Source: Adiantum capillus-veneris (Eukaryota > Streptophyta > Polypodiopsida > Polypodiales > Pteridaceae). From it: a DNA stretch of 64,000 nucleotides. The position numbers were made by a program, and so were the translations under genes. Position 1 is the stretch's first letter, and each line of letters opens with the position of its first letter. Under the pieces are notes generated by a model. It did not search any database, was not told where the DNA came from, and worked only from the letters and a program-made list of their open reading frames with translations. Below, one piece after another: positions 32,830 through 43,300 of the stretch. Location: the NCBI GenBank assembly GCA_014529385.2, contig CM043944.1:80322384-80386383 (forward strand). The letters run 5' to 3'.

Positions 32830-33841
32830 CCTATGATTTGGTGGGCAGCCACTTGATTGGCTTGGGCACCACATTTGATATACATCTCGGACCCCGGCCA
32901 AGGCAATGCCAAGCACCTCCGGTTCCCCTCAATTGAGCGGCTAAAATTTCCATAGTGGGTGGACATTTGGGTTTAATTTGGGCAGCCCTTGGCCCTTGTT
33001 GGGCACCACATTTAGCATACATATCGATCAAAGCATTGCCAAAGCACATCATTTTTCTCCAGCAACACCCGCAATCAACACGCTCTAGGTGACGACATTC
33101 GGACAAATAACTCATCAAGAACTGTAAAGTCGCCATTCCAAACTTTGTGGCCAAAATTCATCTGCTAGTCGTTCTCATAGACTTCAAACATTAATATCTT
33201 ACAGCTTCGGACTCTGATTGGCAAGCTGTAAATTCCTATAGACTTGTCAAACTACATAGAACACATATGAACCCTGTTGAGGCTGTAAAATTCCTAGATG
33301 GAACAAAATCCAAGGCGATCGACTGGCACGGAACTGGCCCCCGGGGAAATTTAATCTGGCGATATCTTGGCAACCAGAACTCCGATCTACTGATTTGAAA
33401 AGACCGACACACTCCACAAAGTGAGCACTTTAGACCCATGCATTCATTTCATTTTTGTCCCCTCAGCTGCAGTTGCCCAACCCGGTACGGATCTGCAATT
33501 GACTCAAACTTCAAACTGCCATAACTTTTTCTCCGTAGCTCCAATCGACGAGCCATAAAGATAGGCCGGTAGAGCACTTCAAGCATTGCAGTTCTAGATT
33601 ATAATCTCCCATCTATGCTCACTTCAAGCATACTCCTTTTTAGCATGATCAAGGCATGTGTTGGCCCTTTAAAGCCGCATCTAGCATACATTAGCCGTAA
33701 AAATAGCTTGTTACCAAGCCTTGAACAATGATCATTAATCAGATAAGCTTTAAATAAGCTGGATGCCATTTTTCTAGCATCTTTCTTAGCATGGGAGCGA
33801 AGTTGCACGTAACAACGATACCCTATTGAGCTAAATAGCAC
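32830..33841 (-). pseudogene. PPR-protein pseudogene, split by a repeat insertion
   Basis: Minus-strand fragments carry the plant PPR signature. LRLMYARCG lies on the upstream side (33648-33841), and GNALIDMYAKCGA and MYIKCGAQANQ lie on the downstream side (about 32850-33060). The ~528-bp repeat at 33120-33647 sits between them, flanked by ATCAAG on both sides (33114-33119 and 33648-33653). Frameshifts remain even without the insert. PPR proteins bind organellar RNA; this copy is non-functional. Confidence 0.7.
33120..33647. mobile_element. ~528-bp repeat, copy B, with 6-bp target duplication
   Basis: Second copy of the repeat at 30707-31239. The PPR homology on both sides and ATCAAG flanks define it as an insertion. 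It has no obvious terminal repeats or coding frame. A solo-LTR-like or SINE/MITE-like unit are both possible. Confidence 0.65.
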
Positions 33842-33849
33842 TTATGGGA

Positions 33850-35519
33850 AAGTGCTGATAATCAGGAAAGACGTTCCATATGGGGTGGCCTCTACACCAC
33901 ACATAGCCTGAACATCCCCAAGCATCATCTCAAGGTAGGAGTTATCCTATAACTATAGGGGGGCACCACCTAGCATAAGTGCGGCTAGGACGCAGTCATA
34001 GATGATCTAGGGTAGCAAAAGTGAGTTGCCATCTAGGTAACCAACATGAAATGATGATGTAGCAAACGTCCGAGTATAGAAAATGCTTAGTCAACAGTCA
34101 GGAGTGTGTGTACGAGAGAGATATGTGATAAGGTCGGAATGCAGCATGACTGACTGGTGATGGTGCACATGATGAAGCACAAGTGGAGTGATATACAAGA
34201 GATGAATCACCCCCCCCCCCTCCCCACGGATATGGGAAAACAACACTAAGGAGAAGAGAGAATGGAATCAAAGATCATGACCGCATTTCAAACTTTTATT
34301 AATGATGATGATACTTACAAACGGTGGTCCTGACTGTTACCAAACCTTGCTCTTGGTACTGGGGATGCATGATGGAATGTGAGCGCCATATGGTGCATCG
34401 CGAACATTTGGAGTTAGCGAGAAGTTAGCACGTTAGTGGGAAGTTAGTTGAGAAAAACATGAAGATGATGCATCCACCAACATCGTCAATCACCAGCATC
34501 TAGAGTGGCCCAAGGTAGCATGGTGTCGGTGCATTCAATCCTAGTGTTCTCATATTGCCTTGCGAGGGAATAGTGAGTGCCTTATGTGCATGGGGTGGTC
34601 ATGACTAGTAACTCAACTATGGCATGGGTGGAGATTGGTGATGATGGTGATGTTGCTAATGCTAAAATACCCATGCTTCTAACAAAGCATGATACCTTGA
34701 GCTCCCTAGCTTGGGAGGTGCATTATGTGCTTAGTGGTGCATGGAATGTAGAATGCATGGAGCTTGGGTGGTGCAACTAGTGTGTTCTTCCTTCACTTGT
34801 GTCCCCCTTTGTGCTTAGCGGAGGCCTCTTTATATAGGTTTGAGAGGTGGTCTTTACGTAATGGTTCTTGCAAATATCCATTGGTCATTGTAGTGAGTCT
34901 AGATGCCTCTCTAGTGAGAGAGATAGAAAGGGAGAGAAGGTAGAGATAGAAAGAAGGGAAGTAAGAGTGGGGCGGGGAGTTTTTACAATCCATTAGCCAT
35001 TGGCTAGTTTATTAGAGAAGAGTGGGGGGGTCGGGGCATTTACAAGGGGTTTTGTTGATGGTTCGGGTGGCCGGTGTGAGGTTTATGCTACCAGAATTGG
35101 TGTTTTGTTGCGTGATGTTGAGATGCTACGCGTCACTTCCTTTCAGGGCCGACTGGGGCATGCCTTCGGCTTCATTTCTTGACTTGGTGTCACCACCGCG
35201 TGCTTTTGGCTGTCCCTCTTTTGTGTTGGTGTCGTCGTCGAGTTCCTTCACCTCTTTTACCCTTTCTGAGTGCGTAGTACGTGCATGTGTGTCTATATAT
35301 GTTCAAATGTGCATGCGCATAGGCGTGTGTGCATTGAATGTGAGTGTGTATGTTATTGTTTGTGTGTGTTTGCAAGTGTGAGAGTGTGTATGTGCTATGG
35401 GTTGTGTGTGTGTGCGGGAACGAGAGAAGATAGAGATATTATTATATTTTTTTATTATTTTTTCGTGCCTGGCTATTGCACAAAGAGCGTGAGTGAGGAG
35501 GGAGGGGAGATGTTGAGAG
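33850..35519. other. non-coding stretch
   Basis: No recognisable gene. Short frames such as 34577-34780 and 35022-35381 show no domain. A C run lies at 34209-34225 and GT-rich sequence at 35280-35420. Confidence 0.45.
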
Positions 35520-35892
<373 letters not shown>

Positions 35893-35909
35893 TAGATAGA
35901 TAGATTTTA

Positions 35910-35936
35910 TTATCGTCCTCGGAGGTCAAATATGAC
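35910..35936 (-). other. LINE 3' UTR with small hairpin
   Basis: On the minus strand, GGTCATATTTGACC forms a short inverted repeat beginning at the ORF2 stop. It is followed by GGACGATAATAAAA and the TCTA tail. Such a stem next to a short repeat tail fits recognition by the element's own RT. Confidence 0.5.
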
Positions 35937-37931
35937 CTATGGGACCAAAGTTACATGTGATGTAGTATGTGTACGGCTGATGAGTGACTCTCGATGCTCC
36001 AAAATTGTAGTGATGAGAGTCGCAATGGAGAGCCCACACTTTGGCTGGGAGAGGAAAGTGTGTAGGTCTAAGTTATGGCTGAAAATGTGAGAGAAGCAAG
36101 TTCGGATGTGATCAAAAGCTGAGCACTCTAGTAGTGTGTGGTACTCAGACTCTCGAACTTGCAGTGAGCATAATGTGCACAATCGATTTGACTCTTCTCC
36201 ATTGCCCCAACGCCCTATCTCGCATCGAAGGAAATGGGAGCTAAGCCGAATTGCTGCGATAGTACGTATCGCGGACAAGGGAATAGGCTCAAGCATGTAA
36301 GTGTGAGTACGGTTTCCTCTCTCAGCGAAGAACATGGTTTTGTAGTTGGGGGCAATATAGGTGGTGTAATGTATGAAGCGTGACCCACCGGATTTCTCCC
36401 AAGCCGTAATACATTGGTGTTGTAGAAAAGCTTCATTCACTTGAGAGTCAATTGAAGCATCATGTAGCAAGTGTAATGCATCCCATCTCCCAAACCACTT
36501 CTTTATGTCTTGCATCCATCCCGTGCTCAAGATCTTGCTTTTATGCGTCTTTTGAACTTTTTTGCTTGCTTCCCATGCAATTGTAGGGAGTCGATGTGAG
36601 GGGTTTTGACGCATCTTTATCATGTACTCCACAACCCTTTCCATGCCCATAACCTCAATTGGAAGAGATCCCGACTCAAGAAGTAGGAGCATATATGGTG
36701 TTTGTGTCTTAACTTGGAGAAAGTTTGTAAGAAAATGCTTTTGGACATTCTCAAACTCTTTCCAAGTAGACTTTGAGATGCTCCCACCCCACACTTCAAC
36801 TCCATAAAGAAGAACCGGTGTCACCAATGCATCAAAAAGATACTTCTTGAGAACCCAACACTTGATGTTTCCCGCATTACACATGTTCTCAAATGCATAA
36901 TATGCTCTCTTTCCCGCTTCCAAATGACGCATAGCACATTCATGCCACTTGTGATTGGATGGAACCTCAAGGCCAAGGTACTTAAAGCTCTCAACAACTT
37001 CAAGTGTCTCGTTGTTGTACACAATGCATGGCTTCTCCTTATGGTTGGTTTTCACAAGCATAACCTTTGTTTTGGATTCATTTACAATCATCCCACTATG
37101 CAAGCAAAATTTCTCAAGGACAACCATAAGCTTTTGTGCATCTTCTAAAGTGTGTGCTAGAAGCACTACATCATCCGCATACAACAAAAGCATGATTACC
37201 GCATTGCAAATAGTGACCTCTTCAATGCCTTCTTCTTGCATAAAGTCAAGTACCATTTGTTCCAATTGATCGATGCATAGACCAAAGAGAGTTGGTGACA
37301 ATGGACATCCTTGTTTAACCCCAATAATGCTTACAAAAATTTCTGAAATTTCTCTTCCCATGCGCAATTGACAAATCACCTTCTCATAGATTCGAGAAAC
37401 CGCAAGCATAAACTCACTTGGCACTTGGAGTTCTTCCATCCTTCCCCACAAATTGCTACGTGGAATCATATCAAAGGCTTTCTTAAAGTCCACAAAACAA
37501 CAATACAATCGCTTGCCTTTCAACCGACTTTCCTCCATGAGAACACGAAGAGTGACAAGATGATCAATGGTGCTATGGCATCGACGAAAACCCGCTTGTC
37601 CCTTTGCACGCTTGTCATTCTCTTCAGCCCAATCACTCAATTTCATCTCCATTATGCACCCAAATAACTTTGCCATAAGAGACCCAATCATTATAGTCCG
37701 GTAGTTGCTTACATTCTTTACTTCCCCTCCTTTATGCAAAGGCTTAACCCAATTAATACTCCAATCATAAGGCATACCATGTTGAAGTGCAAGGTTGAAC
37801 ATATCACACATCCACTCATGGGTAAAACCTCCCGTCCATTTGATCATCTCCGGCTTGATACCTTGAAGATCTCCCGCTTTGCGAGTGGCCAACTTTTCAA
37901 GCCCACCGCATACATCTTCAATAGTAAAAAA
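35937..37931 (-). CDS. LINE ORF2, reverse transcriptase and zinc-finger part
   Basis: The frame is open from 37991. RT motifs are in order: AGFRRCHSTIDHL, CCFVDFKKAFDMI (first catalytic Asp), GVKQGCPLSPTLFG and LLLYADDVVLLAHT (YADD). FKYLGLEV and LYGVEVWGG follow. Near the C-terminus a CX2CX9HX4C finger (CTLC...EYHTLLEC) is present. No RNase H domain is seen. The upstream endonuclease is in another frame; the switch lies at a run of eight T on the coding strand (about 37924-37931), best explained as a one-base indel or sequencing error. Confidence 0.9.
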   Translation of the reverse strand, partial: FFTIEDVCGGLEKLATRKAGDLQGIKPEMIKWTGGFTHEWMCDMFNLALQHGMPYDWSINWVKPLHKGGEVKNVSNYRTIMIGSLMAKLFGCIMEMKLSDWAEENDKRAKGQAGFRRCHSTIDHLVTLRVLMEESRLKGKRLYCCFVDFKKAFDMIPRSNLWGRMEELQVPSEFMLAVSRIYEKVICQLRMGREISEIFVSIIGVKQGCPLSPTLFGLCIDQLEQMVLDFMQEEGIEEVTICNAVIMLLLYADDVVLLAHTLEDAQKLMVVLEKFCLHSGMIVNESKTKVMLVKTNHKEKPCIVYNNETLEVVESFKYLGLEVPSNHKWHECAMRHLEAGKRAYYAFENMCNAGNIKCWVLKKYLFDALVTPVLLYGVEVWGGSISKSTWKEFENVQKHFLTNFLQVKTQTPYMLLLLESGSLPIEVMGMERVVEYMIKMRQNPSHRLPTIAWEASKKVQKTHKSKILSTGWMQDIKKWFGRWDALHLLHDASIDSQVNEAFLQHQCITAWEKSGGSRFIHYTTYIAPNYKTMFFAERGNRTHTYMLEPIPLSAIRTIAAIRLSSHFLRCEIGRWGNGEESNRLCTLCSLQVRESEYHTLLECSAFDHIRTCFSHIFSHNLDLHTFLSQPKCGLSIATLITTILEHRESLISRTHTTSHVTLVP

Positions 37932-39336
37932 AAGACGGCATACATGGGAGTGAACCATAAAATGGCATTTTTCCAGTATTTTCTTGCTCATATAATTGCC
38001 TACAATGTGTGTACATATCCACTAGACTCAAGTTACCAAAATTCTCAACCCGCTTGCCTCTCAAGTTTCTCCAAAATCTTCCACATGCATGTGCCTTTTC
38101 TTGGACTTGAAATTCTTGTTGCTTTACTTCCCATCTTCTTCTCTTCTTTTGAATCAATGCCTTGTATGTATGCAAATGACTTTGATAGTTGTCTTTGTCC
38201 ATAGTTGCATCAAGCTTTATCAAGGACTTTCTAGCATCTTGACATTCTTTATCAAACCACCTTTTGCGTGATCTATCTTTGTTGATACCATGGAGATGCT
38301 TTATGGCAAAGCATTCTTCCGCACAAGAACAAATAGCTTTCTTGAAAGCTTCCCATTTAGTTTCCAATGGTGCATCACATTGAAGCTTTGTCATCCATAA
38401 TTTTTGCTCAACCATTTCAATGTACATTGGTGCCCGTTTGAAATCCATACATAGTGATAACTTCTCTTTCCTTTGGCTGAGATTATCGCGCTTAGTTGCT
38501 TCTCCACATGAAAGGTCAATACATAAGGTGCGATGGTCGGATTCCGGGGTCCATTGACCAAACATAAAACTCTTTATGCGATACATGATGGCTTCAGAGA
38601 GTAGCATATAGTCAATCACACTATCCCCATTATGTCTTCTACATGTAAATCCATTGGTTCCACTCCACAAAGATACACCATTGGCAATGAGCATACCCGT
38701 GCTATTACACATGTGTAAAAGTAACTTTCCATAGTGATCCGGCTCTTTCTCATCCATTGAAGTACGATCATACAAGTGAACTTCCTCCAACTCCCTTGAA
38801 ATGTATGGCATATCAAATTGTTGAGTATCATGTTGCAATGTTTTTGTGCGAGCATTCATATCTCCAAATACAATAACATCACCTTCACCTTTGAAATAAG
38901 CAATGTCCTCTTCCAAATCAGAAAATGGTTGATCTCTATCCATGCAAGCATAAAAGGGAGAATCATGATGAGGAATGTAGCAACCGGCTACAAAAATGGG
39001 TGCTCTTTTTGGTGTCATAATTTTCAGCCATACATAACGTTTGTACTTGTCATCTTTCACAATTGATACAAAATCTTTCAATCCTTTCTTAACCATACAT
39101 GCTAACCCTCCTTGTCCTCTTCGTTGCTTGAGATTCTTTGACCACATCAATGAATGTACATTGTAATCCTCCAAGCCGTTAATCCTTTGTGTATCATGCT
39201 CCCAAGTTTCAACAAGAAGTACAACATCGGCTTTGCTTGTTAGTTCATCAATTCCAACCCCCGCATTCCATGGGTATCCATTACAATTCCAAAAGCATAT
39301 TTTCAATTGTAACTCGGTCTCATAGGTCACGCATCC
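37918..39336 (-). CDS. LINE ORF2, apurinic-type endonuclease part
   Basis: The endonuclease starts at ICFWNCNG (N/W catalytic start), continues with VVLLVETWEHD (catalytic Glu), VFGDMNAR (D.N) and VIDYMLLSE, and ends with the TPESDHRTL (SDH) motif. The frame directly follows ORF1's TAG in the same reading frame with only GGA-TGC before GTG, and has no nearby ATG. A stop is reached at 37918 after the T8 run. Confidence 0.9.
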   Translation of the reverse strand, partial: GCVTYETELQLKICFWNCNGYPWNAGVGIDELTSKADVVLLVETWEHDTQRINGLEDYNVHSLMWSKNLKQRRGQGGLACMVKKGLKDFVSIVKDDKYKRYVWLKIMTPKRAPIFVAGCYIPHHDSPFYACMDRDQPFSDLEEDIAYFKGEGDVIVFGDMNARTKTLQHDTQQFDMPYISRELEEVHLYDRTSMDEKEPDHYGKLLLHMCNSTGMLIANGVSLWSGTNGFTCRRHNGDSVIDYMLLSEAIMYRIKSFMFGQWTPESDHRTLCIDLSCGEATKRDNLSQRKEKLSLCMDFKRAPMYIEMVEQKLWMTKLQCDAPLETKWEAFKKAICSCAEECFAIKHLHGINKDRSRKRWFDKECQDARKSLIKLDATMDKDNYQSHLHTYKALIQKKRRRWEVKQQEFQVQEKAHACGRFWRNLRGKRVENFGNLSLVDMYTHCRQLYEQENTGKMPFYGSLPCMPSFFYY

Positions 39337-40287
39337 CTATTTGCTTGAGAGACTTGCCTCCTCCTTGGGCACATTTTCTTCATGAGAGATTTCCTTGTTT
39401 TTATTATTCTTTTCCTCATATGCCTTGCGACGCATATTTTGTTGCTTAATAGTGCGATCTTCACATACAAAACATTTTGTATTCCTCAAATAGATCCAAC
39501 TATTATCAAGGATAATCTTTCTCTTGGTCTCATCCGGCATGGTGCATACAATTGGCCGTTCTCCCGAGCGAGGAGCTCCTTGCTTCCCCACTCTATGTGC
39601 TCCATAGACCATAACTCCGGACATGCCAAAGTGGGTTTTGAAGAAATCTTCAATAACAATGGCAAGAGAAGGAGGTGTCTCTAACTTCTCTTCGGGAATT
39701 CCACGAATAACAATGTTCTTGGAACGTCGCTCCCGTTCCTTCAACTCCTCCACATCTACATTCTCAACATTCTTTGTTTGAACCATAGTTTGCATGAGTG
39801 AGGAATTAGAAACCACATTGCTACCACATACATCAGCCCAAGACTTGTTTGTGCATACATTTTTCATGTCGCATACATCCCGGCTCATAGTGTCAAATTT
39901 CTCCTCTTTCAATACATGGTCATGCTCTACTTTGCTCATCCGCTCCTTCAAAGCATTCAAGTCCACAAGAGAGCGTTTACATTCCTTGACTTCCTCTTCA
40001 AGTTGCATCAAACGTGTTGTTTGCATCTCAAGTGTCCTCTTGAGATTCTCATTCTCAACCACAAGTACCCTTAGTGTGCCATTCTCCATTGCAAGTGCTC
40101 GTAAGTCTTCGCCTTGTTTGTTTACGGTCTCTTGCAATGATACCAAGTACGCCATGATCATGGTTTCCGATGTCGTTGGTTGGGTGGTTGTGTTGCTATC
40201 TCCACACTTAGGAGATTTTGGATCATTTTCCACAATGGTTGTGGACCTTGTTGAAGAAGAAGAACCCTTGCGAGTGCCGGAAGACAT
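39337..40287 (-). CDS. LINE ORF1 (coiled coil plus RRM-like, L1-type ORF1p)
   Basis: 316 residues from an ATG at 40287. A Ser/Thr-rich N-terminus is followed by a leucine-rich coiled coil at about residues 45-135 (heptads with LEEEVKECKRSL). An RRM-like segment near 190-240 starts RRSKNIVIRGIPEE and continues FFKTHFG and AHRVGK. The C-terminal region is PIVCTMPDETKRKIIL. This layout resembles the trimeric RNA-binding ORF1p of animal-type L1 and related clades rather than the CCHC-type ORF1 common in flowering-plant L1. It presumably coats element RNA. The TAG stop is followed in frame by ORF2. Confidence 0.8.
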   Translation of the reverse strand: MSSGTRKGSSSSTRSTTIVENDPKSPKCGDSNTTTQPTTSETMIMAYLVSLQETVNKQGEDLRALAMENGTLRVLVVENENLKRTLEMQTTRLMQLEEEVKECKRSLVDLNALKERMSKVEHDHVLKEEKFDTMSRDVCDMKNVCTNKSWADVCGSNVVSNSSLMQTMVQTKNVENVDVEELKERERRSKNIVIRGIPEEKLETPPSLAIVIEDFFKTHFGMSGVMVYGAHRVGKQGAPRSGERPIVCTMPDETKRKIILDNSWIYLRNTKCFVCEDRTIKQQNMRRKAYEEKNNKNKEISHEENVPKEEASLSSK

Positions 40288-40512
40288 TGTATGTAAAATA
40301 GGAGATGAGAATCAATTTTGTTGAACGTGTTCACTTCGGAAATGCTGCTACAGAAATGCCTTCCATAACTCTGAAAATTTCTGTCTTTACATCAATGCGT
40401 AGAGGAATTCGTGATCTTCGATTGAGGCTATAGATCACCCAAATCGGAGTTCGGATGAAGAAGTTATGATCAAAAGAGTGGACTGTTGTCTACTAGGTCA
40501 AAAAACGGCTGC

Positions 40513-40517
<5 letters not shown>

Positions 40518-40582
<65 letters not shown>

Positions 40583-40615
40583 GTAGGTGTGTAGGTGTGT
40601 GGGTGTATGGGTGGG

Positions 40616-40674
<59 letters not shown>

Positions 40675-40733
40675 ATTTTCCTATTGCGCCCCTGTGGGAT
40701 GAATGAGGGGGGAAAGAGGATGGTCAACGTAAA

Positions 40734-40765
<32 letters not shown>
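40518..40765. repeat. GA arrays with GTGTAGG minisatellite
   Basis: (GA)n at 40516-40580, a GTGTAGGTGTGT segment to 40620, (GA)n at 40620-40672 and another GA block at 40735-40765. Confidence 0.9.
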
Positions 40766-40768
<3 letters not shown>

Positions 40769-42715
40769 GGGGGGCTGAACGAGGGAGAGAGAAAGGATAA
40801 GGGAGGGGAAATGTAGCGGGCCAGGGAGAGAGGGGAAGTGGGTGAGGGAGAGAAAGGATGAGAGTGTGAATTAATGGAAGAGAGAGAAGGAGGGTCTTGT
40901 CCCCAAGCATGGTTGCACACTGGGTGGACAAACTAGGAGAGAGATAATTGTTTTTTTATATGTGCCCTAGTTATGGGTTGGCCCATGGAGAGAATGAGAG
41001 AGGGAGAGATAGAGGGAGGGTGAGAGTAACGATGTAAATAATAGATGAGAGGGAGAGAGAAAGAGGGTGGCGGAGTGAGTGGGGAGAGAGAGGATAATGC
41101 CCAGAGTGCAACGGTCTATTGTACATGCGCAAGCAAGAGAGGGAAGATTAGTGGCGGCAATATAAAAAAGAAATAAAATTCCTAAGGTCCCAGCTCTAAG
41201 AAAGCTTAACACTAACCTTTCGAGGTCTTTACTGAAGCTAACCCTAAGGTCTTTCAATCTCCATTAGCTAGCATTGCTCTTTGACAGACCATCTCCCATT
41301 TGGACCCATTGACTTTGGCACCATGCTGAGATAGATCCATAAGCACATTTCTATATTTTAACTCTTGTTCCCTTTTATTCTCCCACATTAAATGATCGTT
41401 CTAATATGAGAAAATCATTTGGTTAGTTAGATAGTAGATTTTATGGCATTGCCTCTCTCTTGAAATCATAGTTATCCTCGACTATGAGGTAAAGGAGATA
41501 AAGCCGTAGTCATTAGTCTATGTTTCTTAGCGGGTACAGGATCCCTTTTGACCATACGACATCATTCTAGAATGGATGACTAATAAATTTGGTCCTTGGG
41601 AGACTTAGCTTCCACAAGCATATCTGCTCTTGAGTCCATATCATATTTTCAAAGTAAAGTCGTGTTATGCTTCGTGCACACCAAAGGCAAGGGAACAAGG
41701 TAGGAAACACTCTATAAGACCTTCAAAGAAAGGTTTTCCTTACACAATGTGGAACAAAAGTTTTTTGGACCCTAGAAGACTTCAAAAAGCCATGCTTAGA
41801 TTCTACGAGTTACCCGAAGAAGAAGGTGACACACTATACTTCTTTGTTTTGGTTGTGTTCTTCTTATCATAGACTTTGAAGTCTAAGGTCTTGCCACTAT
41901 TTATTTTGCAATGCTTCGCACAAAGGTCGCTTTTGTGTTGAAACTTGATGAGTGTCAAATAGAGAAAGGCCGAAGGTTAGAGATTCTACACGAGAGACTA
42001 CACGTGAACGTAAGGTCCAACTCTTCTTTACATATTTATTAAAAAAAGTTTGGTACACGCTTTTAAAAAATAAGTGTTTTGTAAAAATTAGCGTGAATAG
42101 AGCCCTTTTAAATTGGGTTCTTTTAAAATGAGCCCTTATAAATATTGGATCCACTCATAAACCACTTATTTCTTCAGCACATGTGAGCTCTTACCATACC
42201 CAATGGCATGCACCAAACAAACCGCCAAAGAGCATCCGCCTGCCAACAGAAACACTCTCCAAGGATGTGAGAAGCCAGCGTGGCTTAAAGGCACAAGGAA
42301 ATGGCCACCCATGCTTAAAGGCACAAGGAAATGGCCACGAACACCTGGTTATTCTAAGCACTCTTCAAGTAGTGGGCATGGTAGTTGAGCCCAGGTGTCA
42401 TCGCAGCCAGAAGATTCATCACGTGCACAATAACAAACACCACGACGTAGAGTTCAGCAATAGGCCAAGCATTGGTCAGAAGAGGAGGGCCGTCAAACAT
42501 CGGAGCCTGACAGGGAGCAACCACCATGCCACCAATCACGAGCAGGACCATCTAGTGCTCGGGTGATCCATAGAGATATTGAGCCAGAGACAGAGACACC
42601 ATGGCAGTGTGCTCAGATACCACGCACACACTGAGTGTCAGTGGGGGGAAAACCCTGCCCCGTGGCCTGGCAACTCTTCCCACAGCACAAGATCAGGAGG
42701 AAAGGGGAGAGGATG
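40766..42715. other. non-coding stretch
   Basis: No supported gene. An 80-codon plus frame at 41630-41872 has no recognisable content. A direct repeat of about 26 bp (GGCACAAGGAAATGGCCAC core) occurs at about 42287-42337. Confidence 0.45.
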
Positions 42716-43300
42716 AGTAAGAAGAGGCGGAAGATCCAGCACCAAAGCATGTAAACAGACGCAAATAAAATTTTTTCAAGAATCCCAAACGCAGCCCACC
42801 AGCAAACGTGCAAATGCCCTTTAGACAACCTCAATGGCATCGTAAAATAGCAAGGGCATTTGCAATGAATATAATACATACACATCCCAATATTGACATT
42901 TGATGCATGTAAGAAAGATATTGTATCATCAGCAAAGCCCAATGCAGTCACTTGATTCCCATCAATCAATGGACCTTTCAAATTGCCAACATTAGCCTGA
43001 GCATTCAAGTAAGAAGAGGCGGAAGATCCAGCACCAAAGCATGTAAACAGACGCAAATAAAATAATTTCAAGAATCCCAAACGCATCCCACCAGCAAACG
43101 TGCAAATGCCCTTTAGACAACCTCAGTGGCATCGTAAAATAGCAAGGGCGTTTGCAATGAATATAATACATACACATCCCAATATTGACATTTGATGCAT
43201 GTAAGAAAGATATTGTATCATCAACAAAGCCCAATGCAGTCACTTGATTCCCATCAATCAATGGACCATTCAAATTGCCAACATTAGCTCGAGCATTCAA
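42716..43300 (-). repeat. 302-bp tandem duplication covering the RT active site
   Basis: Units 42716-43017 and 43018-43300 are about 97% identical and each encodes the FADD (or FVDD) region. The unit further from the 5' end of the LINE reads FADD; the nearer reads FVDD. Confidence 0.9.

Larger units (their letters stand above)
35889..40517 (-). mobile_element. nearly complete non-LTR retrotransposon (LINE), 4.6 kb
   Basis: Minus-strand element with 5' UTR (about 40288-40517), ORF1 (39337-40287), ORF2 with APE endonuclease and RT (35937-39336), a very short 3' UTR (about 30 bp) and a (TCTA)n tail at 35889-35905. It sits inside GA microsatellite sequence, with GA arrays and the same GTGTATGGGTGGGGAG phrase on both sides, so the exact target duplication cannot be read. 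Only one frameshift interrupts ORF2, so the copy is young. Confidence 0.9.

Noticed and set aside
42203-42388. Frame starting MACTKQTAKEH, like the histone H3 N-terminus
   Set aside because: Only about nine residues match; the following sequence does not continue as H3 and includes a local direct repeat. Probably chance or an unidentifiable remnant.
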